Shown here piece after piece: positions 25,044 to 32,691 of a stretch of 64,000 nt of DNA; positions within the stretch are counted from its first letter, which is position 1; each line of letters starts with the position of its first letter. The translations under genes were made by a program, and so were the position numbers. Origin of the DNA: Actinomycetes bacterium (GTDB lineage: Bacteria; Actinomycetota; Actinomycetes; Propionibacteriales; Propionibacteriaceae); the NCBI GenBank assembly GCA_023460935.1, contig JAEWOI010000014.1, positions 1-64,000 on the forward strand. Direction: 5' to 3'. The notes under the pieces are model-generated. The model was given only the letters and a program-made list of their open reading frames with translations. It searched no databases and was not told the origin of the DNA.

Positions 25044-27019
25044 GCCGCGTAGCCGAACTGATCGAGGTCGCGAACCGCTTCGGTGCCGATCCGGAGTACT
25101 CGCGCGCCGGGGGCGGCAACGCCTCGGTGAAGGTGGACGGCGTGCTGTGGATCAAGCCGTCCGGGGTGCCCCTGGCCACCCTCACGGCTGACGACCTGGT
25201 GGGGCTCCGCAACGACGTCCTGCTGCGCGCGCTCGCCCCGGACGCCCCGCAGGCCGACGGTGACCCGGTGCGGGCCGCGGCAGCGCAGGCGCTGGTGGCC
25301 GCTCCCGGCGGGCGGCGTCCCAGTGTGGAGATCCTGTTCCACGCGCTGATCCCGGACGCGCTGGTGCTGCACACCCACCCGCTGGTGGCCAATGCCCTCA
25401 CGTGCAACACCGAGGCTGCTGACCTGGCTGCGCGGCTGCTCGGCGACGACGCGGTGTTCGTGCCCTACACCGACCCGGGCGTCCCGCTGGCTCGCGCCGT
25501 GCTGCGGGCCCGGGAGGACTTCACCGCCCGCACCGGCCGTCCGGCACCGGGCATCACGCTGCTCGGCAACCACGGCATCATCGTCTCTGCCGACTCGGCA
25601 ACCGAGCTGACCTCGAGGGTGGAGTGGCTGACCGCAACCATCGCCGCGGCCATCGACGCCGTGCCGGTGGCCGGGCCTGCCCCCGCGGACGAGGTCGCCA
25701 CGACCCGGCTGGTGAATGTCGTCGCGCCCACCCTGCGCGGGCTGCTCGGCACGGCCGACCGGCTGGCGGTGGTCACCTCCGACGCCTCCGACCTGGTGCG
25801 GTCGGTGACCACCACCCCGGCCGGTGCAGCGATCCTCGGCGACGGCCCCCTGATCCCCGACCAGATCGTCTACGCCGGTTCGCTGCCGCTGGTGCTCGAC
25901 CCGCCAGCCGACGGCGACCCGGCGGCCGAGGTGACCAGCGCTGTGGCCGCCTACCGCGAGCGGCACGGCAAGGACCCGGTGATCGTGGTCGTCCCCGGCG
26001 TGGTCGCCTTCGGCGCCGGTGCCGACCTGGCTGCGGCCAGGACCGCCCTGGCCACCTTCACCGACGCGCTGCGGGTGGCCCGCGACGCCAACCGCATCGG
26101 TACCGTCCGCTGCCTGGACGCAGCCGAGCGCGGCTTCATCGAGAACTGGGAGGCGGAGAGCTACCGCAAGGCCGTCGCGGCGGGCGCAAGGGCCGGCCGG
26201 ATGAGCGGGAAGGTCGTGGTCGTCACCGGCGCAGCCCAGGGCTTCGGCCTGGGCATCACCAGAGAACTGCTGGCCGAGGGTGCCCAGGTGGTGCTGGCCG
26301 ACCTGAACCTGGAACTGGCGAGCCGGAACGCCGCCGAGCTCTGCGCGACCTACGGCGAGCACCGGGCGGTCGCCGTGGGGGTGGACGTGGCCGACGAGGC
26401 ATCGCAACTCGCGGCAGCAGCGACCGTCGTCGCGACCTTCGGCGGGCTCGACGTGTTCATCTCCAACGCAGGGGTGCTGCGGGCGGAGGGCGTGATGACC
26501 CAGCCGGTCGCCGACTTCGACCTGGTCACAGGAGTCAACTACCGCGGCTACTTCCTCGGCGTGCGGGCGGTCGCCCCGATCCTCGCCGCCCAGCACGCGG
26601 CCCGGCCGGAGGCGTGGTTCGACATCATCGAGATCAACTCCAAGTCGGGCCTGGAGGGCTCGAAGCGGAACTTCGCCTACTCCGGCTCGAAGTTCGGCGG
26701 GATCGGGCTCACCCAGAGCTTCGCCCTCGAACTGGTGGAGTACGGCATCAAGGTGAACGCCGTGTGCCCCGGCAACTACCTGGACGGGCCCCTGTGGACC
26801 GATCCCGAACGCGGCCTGTTCGTGCAGTACCTGCGGGCCGGCAAGGTGCCCGGCGCGACGACGGTGGCCGACGTCCGGCGGTTCTACGAGTCCAAGGTGC
26901 CGATGGGGCGGGGCTGCCTGCCGGTCGACCTCGCCAGGGCCGTGTACTACATCGTGGAACAGACCTACGAGACCGGACAGGCCGTCCCGGTGACCGGCGG
27001 CCAGAACATGCTCAACTGA
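25040..27019 (+). CDS. Bifunctional class II aldolase / short-chain dehydrogenase
   Basis: A 659-residue fusion. Residues 1 to about 220 are a class II aldolase/adducin domain: phosphate loop RAGGGNASVKVDG, VEILFHALIP and zinc pair LVLHTHPL near residue 110. A linker domain follows. From about residue 390 there is a short-chain dehydrogenase with VTGAAQGFGLG, ISNAGV, EINSKSG and the catalytic YSGSK near residue 546, ending GGQNMLN. The layout is that of RhaEW/RhaD-type fusions, which cleave rhamnulose-1-phosphate to DHAP and lactaldehyde and then oxidise the aldehyde to lactate. Specificity for rhamnulose rather than fuculose is inferred from the nearby rhamnose genes and the shared operator-like box. 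Confidence 0.85.
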   Translation: MSRVAELIEVANRFGADPEYSRAGGGNASVKVDGVLWIKPSGVPLATLTADDLVGLRNDVLLRALAPDAPQADGDPVRAAAAQALVAAPGGRRPSVEILFHALIPDALVLHTHPLVANALTCNTEAADLAARLLGDDAVFVPYTDPGVPLARAVLRAREDFTARTGRPAPGITLLGNHGIIVSADSATELTSRVEWLTATIAAAIDAVPVAGPAPADEVATTRLVNVVAPTLRGLLGTADRLAVVTSDASDLVRSVTTTPAGAAILGDGPLIPDQIVYAGSLPLVLDPPADGDPAAEVTSAVAAYRERHGKDPVIVVVPGVVAFGAGADLAAARTALATFTDALRVARDANRIGTVRCLDAAERGFIENWEAESYRKAVAAGARAGRMSGKVVVVTGAAQGFGLGITRELLAEGAQVVLADLNLELASRNAAELCATYGEHRAVAVGVDVADEASQLAAAATVVATFGGLDVFISNAGVLRAEGVMTQPVADFDLVTGVNYRGYFLGVRAVAPILAAQHAARPEAWFDIIEINSKSGLEGSKRNFAYSGSKFGGIGLTQSFALELVEYGIKVNAVCPGNYLDGPLWTDPERGLFVQYLRAGKVPGATTVADVRRFYESKVPMGRGCLPVDLARAVYYIVEQTYETGQAVPVTGGQNMLN

Positions 27020-27092
27020 CTGACCCCCGCGACGGCGACTGCGCCGCAGCGGTTCGACCGGCTCGCGCCAGCGGGCTTGAGAAGGAGAGGAC

Positions 27093-28733
27093 ATGACCCA
27101 GGAGTTGCCGGAGACCCAGCACGCCATCCAGTTCGTCGGCGCGGACCAGGTGGTGCACAACCCGGCCAAGCCGATGTACCCGCTCGGGCCGCGGCAGCTG
27201 CTGCTGAAGACCGAGGCCGTGGGCGTTTGCTTCTCCGACACCAAGCTGCTGCACGCCTTCACCAACCACCCGCGCAAGAGCGAGGTGCTCGGCGGGCTCA
27301 CCCCGGCGGAACTGGCTGAGATCCCGAGCTACCGTCCCGGGGCAGAGCCGGTAGTGCCTGGCCACGAGCCGGTGGGACGCATCGTCGCCGTCGGCTCCGA
27401 CGTCCGCCACCACCGGGTGGGGGAGCGGGTGCTGGTGCAGACCGATTACCGGCACCTGCCGACCGCGCGTTCCAACGCCGCCTTCGGCTACAACTTCGAG
27501 GGCGCGCTGCAGGAGTACGTGGTGCTCGACGAGCGGGTGGTCATCGACCCCGCGACCGGCGAGCGGTTCCTGATCCCGGTCTCCGAGGGCCCGTCCGCCT
27601 CTGCCGTGGCGCTGATCGAGCCTTGGGCCTGCGTCGAGGCTGCCTACGCGTGGGGCGAGCGGCAGCAGCTGAAGGCCGGTGGTCGGCTGCTCGTCGTGGC
27701 TGACGAGGTGACCGGGCTGGAAGTGCTGCTGGAGCAGTCGGCGCCGGCGGAGATCACCGTCGTCGGCGCGGCCCCGGTGCCGGGGGCTTCGAAGGTGGCC
27801 TCGGTGGCCGACCTGCAGGGCACCTTCGACGACATCGTCTACGTCGGCGCGGATGCCGGCACTGTCGAGGAGCTTGGCTCGCTGCTCGGCTTCGGGGGCA
27901 TCTTCGACGTGGTGCTGGCCGGCGGCGCGTTCGGGCGTCCGGTGAAGATCGATGTCGGCAGGGTCCACTACGACCTGATCCGCTACACCGGGACGGCCGG
28001 CAGCGACGCCGCCGAGGGCTACGCGCGCATCCCCGCGCTGTGCGAGCTGCGCGAGGGGGAGCGGATCGCGATCGTCGGTGCCGCCGGCCCGATGGGCCTG
28101 ATGCACACCGTCCGCACCGCGGTCAGCGGCGTCCCCGGCATCTCGATGGACGCTGTCGACGTCGACGATGCCCGGCTGGCCCACCTCGCCGAGGTGGTCG
28201 CTCCGGTGGCCGCGGCCAACGGTGTGCCGGCGAGCTTCCGCAACTCAGCCACCGAACCACTGGAGCCCGGCTACAGCTACGTTGCGGCCATGGTGCCGGC
28301 GCCGTTCCTCATCGCCCAGGCCGTGGACATCGCCACCGAGGGCGCGATCGTGAACGCCTTCGCCGGCTTTGCGATCGGCACGATGGCCGAGCTGGACCTG
28401 ACCGCGATCGCGACCAAGGGCATCTACCTCGTCGGCACTTCCGGATCGCGCATCCATGACATGAAGGCGATGCTGGCGAAGGTGGAGGACGGCAGTCTCG
28501 ACACCAACGTCTCGCTGTGGGCCGTCTGTGGCATGGCCGGGGTGGCCGAGGCGATCGAGAGCGTCAACAACCGCACCTCCGGCGGCAAGATCATGGTCTA
28601 CCCGATGCTCCCCGACCTCGGGATGGTGCGGCTGGACGAGCTCGCAGAGCGGTTGCCGTCCGTTGCCGCGGAGCTCGCCGACGGTCGCTGGACTCCCGCG
28701 GCGGAGGCCGCGCTGCTCGCCAGCCAGGCCTGA
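27093..28733 (+). CDS. Enlarged medium-chain alcohol dehydrogenase-like protein
   Basis: A 546-residue protein whose N terminus is a GroES-like alcohol dehydrogenase domain: AVGVCFSDTKLL and VVPGHEPVGRIVAVG hold the usual catalytic Cys and His-Glu. Ordinary family members have about 350 residues. Here two Rossmann-like stretches appear: GGRLLVVADEVTGLEVLL near residue 195 and GERIAIVGAAGPMGLMH near residue 323. The structural zinc cysteine lobe is absent. RBS GAAGGAGAGG precedes ATG 27093. It follows the aldolase fusion by 73 bases and probably oxidises or reduces an intermediate of that route. The substrate is unknown. Confidence 0.75.
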   Translation: MTQELPETQHAIQFVGADQVVHNPAKPMYPLGPRQLLLKTEAVGVCFSDTKLLHAFTNHPRKSEVLGGLTPAELAEIPSYRPGAEPVVPGHEPVGRIVAVGSDVRHHRVGERVLVQTDYRHLPTARSNAAFGYNFEGALQEYVVLDERVVIDPATGERFLIPVSEGPSASAVALIEPWACVEAAYAWGERQQLKAGGRLLVVADEVTGLEVLLEQSAPAEITVVGAAPVPGASKVASVADLQGTFDDIVYVGADAGTVEELGSLLGFGGIFDVVLAGGAFGRPVKIDVGRVHYDLIRYTGTAGSDAAEGYARIPALCELREGERIAIVGAAGPMGLMHTVRTAVSGVPGISMDAVDVDDARLAHLAEVVAPVAAANGVPASFRNSATEPLEPGYSYVAAMVPAPFLIAQAVDIATEGAIVNAFAGFAIGTMAELDLTAIATKGIYLVGTSGSRIHDMKAMLAKVEDGSLDTNVSLWAVCGMAGVAEAIESVNNRTSGGKIMVYPMLPDLGMVRLDELAERLPSVAAELADGRWTPAAEAALLASQA

Positions 28734-28747
28734 CCCTCCCGCCCACT

Positions 28748-28797
28748 CGCAAGCTGTGAGTTGGCCGGTGACATCACCGGCCAACTCACAGCTTGCG
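28748..28797. terminator. Perfect 24-base-pair hairpin after the dehydrogenase gene
   Basis: Arms 28748-28771 and 28774-28797 are perfect reverse complements around a two-base centre. The left arm contains CAAGCTGTGAGT, which recurs in the hairpin at 39768-39824. It probably terminates the PHP operon before the DeoR promoter. Confidence 0.75.
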
Positions 28798-28827
28798 CTC
28801 TTTGGGGCGGGGACGGGGGCGGATCGG

Positions 28828-28881
28828 TTGCGGCGGGCTGACGGGTGGCTTAGGATTGAATCGGTATAAGGTCTAAACCGA
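28828..28881 (+). promoter_or_regulatory. Promoter and operator-like boxes for the DeoR operon
   Basis: A -35 TTGCGG (28828-28833) and a -10 TAGGAT (28851-28856) are separated by 17 bases. TTGAATCGGTATAAGG starts at 28856 and resembles the rhaB and PHP boxes. In addition TCGGT (28861) and ACCGA (28877-28881) form an inverted repeat that may be a DeoR site. Confidence 0.6.
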
Positions 28882-28904
28882 AAGCGAAACGAAAGGACCG
28901 GTCG

Positions 28905-29660
28905 ATGTCGATCGAGCGCGGGTCGCGCGAGTCCTTGATCCTTTCCCGCCTGGCGCGGGAAGGCTCGCTCTCGGTGGCGACGCTCGCCCGCGAACTGAAG
29001 GTGTCAGAGGTGACGGTCCGCACGGACCTGCGCACGCTGGAGGAGCGTGGTCTGCTCGTCCGCACGCACGGGGGCGCGGAGGCCACCGGCTACCGCAATG
29101 TGCTCGAGCGGCAGCTGCAGCGCCCCGCGGAGAAGGACCGGATCGCCGCAGCCGCGGCCGAGCTGGTGCGCGACCACGACCTGATCATGATCGAGGCAGG
29201 CACCACCTGCGCCCGGATCGTCGCCCACCTCGGGGCCCGGCGCGGGGTGCAGATCCTCACCAACTCCACCCTGGTCTTCGCCCAGGCACGGCTGCACCCC
29301 GGGCTGAACGTGATCCTCACCGGGGGCGGCTTCCACCGCACGAGCGAGTCGCTGGTCGGGCCGGTGGCGCTGCGCACGATCGAGGACTTCAACGTGCGGC
29401 TGGCATTCTTCGGCACCGACGGCTTCGGGGCCGAGCACGGCCTGACCACCGGCTTCTCCGAGGGTGCGGAGGTGATCCGCGCCATGCGCTCCAGGGCGGC
29501 GGAGGCGTGGCTGGTCGCCGACTCCGACAAGTACGGCAAGGCCGGCTTCGTCAGCGTGATGCCGCTGGCGGCTCTCACCGGCGTGATCACAGACGACGGG
29601 CTCCCCGCCGGGGCCCGCGCAGAACTCACCAACAGCGGCCTCGCGGCGCGCTACGTCTAG
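28905..29660 (+). CDS. DeoR/GlpR-family transcriptional regulator
   Basis: A 251-residue regulator with an N-terminal winged helix (SLSVATLARELKVSEVTVRT, then DLRTLEERGLLVRTHGGA) and a C-terminal DeoR sensor domain of the sugar-phosphate-isomerase fold (AGTTCARIV, LTNSTLVFAQ, FFGTDGFGAEHGLTTGFSEG). Such regulators sense phosphorylated sugars. Its own upstream region carries an operator-like box. It heads the E2-E3-E1 genes and may also act on rhaB and the PHP operon, which have similar boxes. DeoR-type rhamnose regulators are known in other bacteria. Confidence 0.9.
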   Translation: MSIERGSRESLILSRLAREGSLSVATLARELKVSEVTVRTDLRTLEERGLLVRTHGGAEATGYRNVLERQLQRPAEKDRIAAAAAELVRDHDLIMIEAGTTCARIVAHLGARRGVQILTNSTLVFAQARLHPGLNVILTGGGFHRTSESLVGPVALRTIEDFNVRLAFFGTDGFGAEHGLTTGFSEGAEVIRAMRSRAAEAWLVADSDKYGKAGFVSVMPLAALTGVITDDGLPAGARAELTNSGLAARYV

Positions 29661-29677
29661 AACCCGAGGAGAAACCG

Positions 29678-31216
29678 ATGGCCCAGGTAGTGGTGATGCC
29701 ACAGCTCGGCAACACCGTGGAGTCGTGCCTGATCACCACCTGGCTGGTGCAGGTCGGCGACGTGGTCGACCCCTCCACCCTGCTGTGCGAGATCGAGACC
29801 GACAAGTCCTCGATGGAAGTGCCGGCCGGGGTGGCCGGGACGGTGCTCGCCCTGCTGGCCGAGGAGGGCGACGACGTGCCCGTCAAGCAGCCGATCGTCG
29901 TGGTCGGTCAGGCCGGGGAGAACGTCGAGGAGTTCCTCGCCGGCTCCGGCCTGCCGCCGCAGACCACCGGCGAGGCCGGTGAGGTAGACGAGGGTTCATC
30001 GGGCGCGTCAGCGGCCGGCGAACCCGTGGTCTCGACGAGGGGCGCGTCAGCGGCCCGAGGAACAGACGAGAGCGCCGCGGACGAGCAGGTCCCGGCGCCG
30101 TCCGTGGCTTCCGTGGAGGCCCCCGCGGCGCCTTCCGCCGGCACGGACCATGCGGCGGACGGCACGTCCCCGGTCTCGCCGCGGGCCCGTGGGCTGGCGG
30201 CCGGCAAGGGCATCGCAGCAGAGCTGCTCGCCGGCACCGGGCCCCACGGCCGGGTGATCGAGCGGGACGTGCAGTCCGCGATCGCAGCGGGCCCGGGCCT
30301 CACACCCGGTGCCCGGAGGCAGGCGGAAGGCTTCCTGCCCGGTGCAGCGGGCACCGGTATCGGCGGCCGGGTCAGTCGTGAGGACCTCGCGTCCGGTTCG
30401 GTGGCCGAGCCCGGTTCCACTGAGGCCACTCGAAGTGTCGAGACGTCGCAGGTGGTCTCGACCAGCTCGACCAGCGGTGTCACGGGTGCGTTCCCCGGCG
30501 AGTACACCGACACCCCGCTGAAGGGCATTCGCAAGGTGATCGCCGAGCGGATGATGAACAGCCTCGCCACCTCGGCCCAGCTCACCTACACCGCCACCGC
30601 TCCCGCCGCCGGCCTGCTGGCGCTGCGCAAGCGGCTGAAGGGGGCTGCCGATCCGGACCTGGCGGCGGTCACCATCGGCGACCTGGTCGGCTACGCCACC
30701 GTGAAGACCCTGGCGCGGCACGAAGTGGTCAACGCCCACCTGACCGGCCCTTCAACAGGCTCAGGGCAGGCTCCCGTGCTGCGCAAGTTCGCCAACGTGC
30801 ACCTTGGCATGGCGGTGGACACCCCGCGCGGCCTGCTCGTGCCGACGCTGCGGTTCGCCGACACCCTCACGCTGCGCGACTTCTCCAGGCTGTCCAAGCA
30901 ACTGGCCAACGAAGCCATCGCCGGCTCGATCAACCCGGACCTGCTCGGCGGGGCCACGTTCACCGTCAGCAACCTGGGGGCCTTCGGCATCGAGTCGTTC
31001 ACCCCGCTGCTGAACGTGCCACAGGTGGCGATCCTCGGCGTGGACGCGATCTTCCCCCGGGCCGTGGTCAACTCCGACGGCAGCGTCGGTGCCGAGCAGC
31101 GGATCGGCTTCTCGCTCACCGCGGACCACCAGGTCATCGACGGCGCGGACGCGGCCCGCTACCTGAAGGACCTGTGCGCGGCCGTGGCCGACATCGACCT
31201 GACCGTGCTGGGCTGA
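29678..31216 (+). CDS. 2-oxoacid dehydrogenase E2 (dihydrolipoamide acyltransferase)
   Basis: A 512-residue E2. One lipoyl domain sits at residues 1-80, with the modified Lys43 in EIETDKSSME. A peripheral subunit-binding domain is seen in SPRARGLAAGKGI and TGPHGRVIERDV, and a second partial copy in TPGARRQAEGF and GIGGRVSREDL. The catalytic domain holds the HxxxDG motif in DHQVIDGADA. The linkers are unusual: residues near 108-126, 258-267 and 356-365 are encoded by short genomic repeats, and the last lies inside the catalytic domain. RBS GAGGAG precedes ATG 29678, 17 bases after the DeoR stop. The 2-oxoacid substrate is unknown. Confidence 0.88.
   Translation: MAQVVVMPQLGNTVESCLITTWLVQVGDVVDPSTLLCEIETDKSSMEVPAGVAGTVLALLAEEGDDVPVKQPIVVVGQAGENVEEFLAGSGLPPQTTGEAGEVDEGSSGASAAGEPVVSTRGASAARGTDESAADEQVPAPSVASVEAPAAPSAGTDHAADGTSPVSPRARGLAAGKGIAAELLAGTGPHGRVIERDVQSAIAAGPGLTPGARRQAEGFLPGAAGTGIGGRVSREDLASGSVAEPGSTEATRSVETSQVVSTSSTSGVTGAFPGEYTDTPLKGIRKVIAERMMNSLATSAQLTYTATAPAAGLLALRKRLKGAADPDLAAVTIGDLVGYATVKTLARHEVVNAHLTGPSTGSGQAPVLRKFANVHLGMAVDTPRGLLVPTLRFADTLTLRDFSRLSKQLANEAIAGSINPDLLGGATFTVSNLGAFGIESFTPLLNVPQVAILGVDAIFPRAVVNSDGSVGAEQRIGFSLTADHQVIDGADAARYLKDLCAAVADIDLTVLG
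30001..30055. repeat. Short direct repeat inside the E2 linker
   Basis: GGGCGCGTCAGCGGCC occurs at 30001-30016 and again at 30040-30055, separated by GTGGTCTCGACGAGG. The latter resembles the GGTCTCGAC repeat family seen elsewhere in the window. Both copies are translated in frame as part of the Ala/Ser/Gly-rich linker. Confidence 0.6.
30451..30477. repeat. Palindromic-repeat-family element translated in the E2 linker
   Basis: GGTGGTCTCGACCAGCTCG continues into ACCAGCGG. This matches the style of the intergenic GGTTGAGCTTGTCG element at 32623. It encodes VVSTSSTSG, a low-complexity spacer. Confidence 0.6.
30747..30770. repeat. Repeat element translated inside the E2 catalytic domain
   Basis: GCCCTTCAACAGGCTCAGGG is flanked by CAGG. 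It encodes the GPSTGSGQ stretch between NAHLT and the conserved VHLGMAVDTPRG segment, at a surface-loop position of the acyltransferase fold. Related intergenic repeats suggest insertion. Confidence 0.6.
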
Positions 31217-31227
31217 GGGGGACCGAC

Positions 31228-32598
31228 ATGGCTGACTTCGACGTGATCGTCCTCGGTGGCGGTCCGGGTGGCTACATCGCCGCCGAGCGGTTGGGGCAGG
31301 CCGGCAAGAAGGTGTTGCTGGTCGAGAAGGAATCCCTTGGCGGGACCTGCCTGAACGTCGGCTGCATCCCGACCAAGAGCCTGCTCAACTCGGCCAAGCT
31401 GTACGACCACGCCCGGCACTCGGAGCAGTTCGGCGTGACCGCGGAGAACGTCACGTTCGACTGGGCGAAGGTGCAGGCCTGGAAGGCGGACGTGGTGGGC
31501 AAGCTGGTCGCCGGCGTCGGTGCCGCGGAGAAGCGCGCCGGGGTGGAGGTCGTCAACGCCTCCGGGACGCTGGTCGCGCCGGGAGTGGTCGAGGTCGAAG
31601 GCGTCCGGAGGACGGCGGACCACGTCATCGTCGCCACCGGCTCGGTGCCGGTGCTGCCGCCCATTCCGGGGGCGAAGGACAACCCCCTCGTCGTAGACTC
31701 CACCGGCCTGCTCGCCGTCGAGGAGGTGCCCGAGCGGCTGGTGGTGATCGGCGGCGGGGTGATCGGCGTCGAGTTCGCCTCGCTGTTCGTGGCGTTCGGG
31801 TCGCACGTCGAGGTGATCGAGATGCTGCCGGAGATCGTGCCGTTCATGGACGACGACCTGGCCGGCCGGCTCCGCAAGGCGCTCAAGGGGGTCAGCTTCC
31901 ACCTGGGCTGCAAGGTGACCGCCATCGAGGGCGGCACCGTGGTCTACACCGACGCTGCCGGCGCCGAGCAGCGCGCCGAGGCCGACCTGGTGCTGATGGC
32001 GGTCGGACGGCGTCCGCTCGTCGACGGCTGGGGCGCGGCCGAGGCCGGCCTCGAGGTAGGGCCGCGTGGCGTCGTGGTGGACGACACCATGCGCACCAAC
32101 CTGCCAGGAGTCTGGGCGGTGGGCGACGTCACCGGCCGCAGCCTGCTCGCCCACGCTGCCTACCGGATGGGTGAGATCGCGGCAGCGCACATCCTCGACC
32201 CCGCGGCGGCAGCCCGCAGCGGCCAGCGGCTGCGCACCGACACCATCCCGTGGGCGGTGTACTCCATGCCGGAGGCAGCCGGTGTGGGCCTGACCGAGGC
32301 CCAGGCCACCGGGCGCGGCCACCAGGTCGTCACCGCAACCGTGCCGCTGGCGGTCTCGGGTCGCTTCGTCGCAGAGAACGGCGTCCGCGGCGCCGGGGCG
32401 GTCAAGCTGATCGCAGATGCAGCCACCCGCCAGGTGCTCGGCGTGCACATGCTCGGCAGCTATGCGCCCGAGACCATCTGGGGAGCCGCGGCGGTGCTGG
32501 AGACCGAACTCGACGTCGACGACCTGCGCCAGGTCGTGTTCCCCCATCCGACCGTCAGCGAAGGCATCCGCGAAGCCGCATGGGCCATCAAGGACTGA
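31228..32598 (+). CDS. lpdA: Dihydrolipoyl dehydrogenase (E3)
   Basis: FAD-dependent E3 of 456 residues that reoxidises the E2 lipoyl arm with NAD. Visible are the FAD loop VLGGGPGGYIAAE, the redox pair GGTCLNVGCIPTK, the NAD loop VIGGGVIGVEFAS, the FAD-binding WAVGDVTGRSLLAH, and the C-terminal catalytic FPHPTVSEGI. It lies 11 bases after the E2 stop and before E1, so the complex is encoded as one unit. The start at ATG 31228 follows GAGGGGGA. It is probably a dedicated E3 for this complex. Confidence 0.93.
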   Translation: MADFDVIVLGGGPGGYIAAERLGQAGKKVLLVEKESLGGTCLNVGCIPTKSLLNSAKLYDHARHSEQFGVTAENVTFDWAKVQAWKADVVGKLVAGVGAAEKRAGVEVVNASGTLVAPGVVEVEGVRRTADHVIVATGSVPVLPPIPGAKDNPLVVDSTGLLAVEEVPERLVVIGGGVIGVEFASLFVAFGSHVEVIEMLPEIVPFMDDDLAGRLRKALKGVSFHLGCKVTAIEGGTVVYTDAAGAEQRAEADLVLMAVGRRPLVDGWGAAEAGLEVGPRGVVVDDTMRTNLPGVWAVGDVTGRSLLAHAAYRMGEIAAAHILDPAAAARSGQRLRTDTIPWAVYSMPEAAGVGLTEAQATGRGHQVVTATVPLAVSGRFVAENGVRGAGAVKLIADAATRQVLGVHMLGSYAPETIWGAAAVLETELDVDDLRQVVFPHPTVSEGIREAAWAIKD

Positions 32599-32622
32599 CC
32601 GCAGGTACCCACGAACACCGCT

Positions 32623-32672
32623 GGTTGAGCTTGTCGAAACCCGGCCAGTGGCTCCCGACAAGCTCGATCACC
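32623..32672. repeat. Intergenic palindromic repeat between E3 and E1 genes
   Basis: GAGCTTGTCG at 32627-32636 pairs with CGACAAGCTC at 32656-32665; the outer GGTT and CACC bases extend it imperfectly. The GGTTGAGCTTGTCGAAACC phrase belongs to the same family as the elements translated within the E2 gene. Confidence 0.65.
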
Positions 32673-32691
32673 GATTACTGAGAAGGAAGAC

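Noticed and set aside
24953..27301. 782-codon minus-strand frame opposite the aldolase/SDR fusion
   Set aside because: It is the complement of a well-supported two-domain enzyme gene and has no motif of its own.
30001..30070. Direct repeats considered as a CRISPR or tandem-repeat array
   Set aside because: Only two copies of 16 bases, in frame within E2, with no spacers of equal length and no cas genes.
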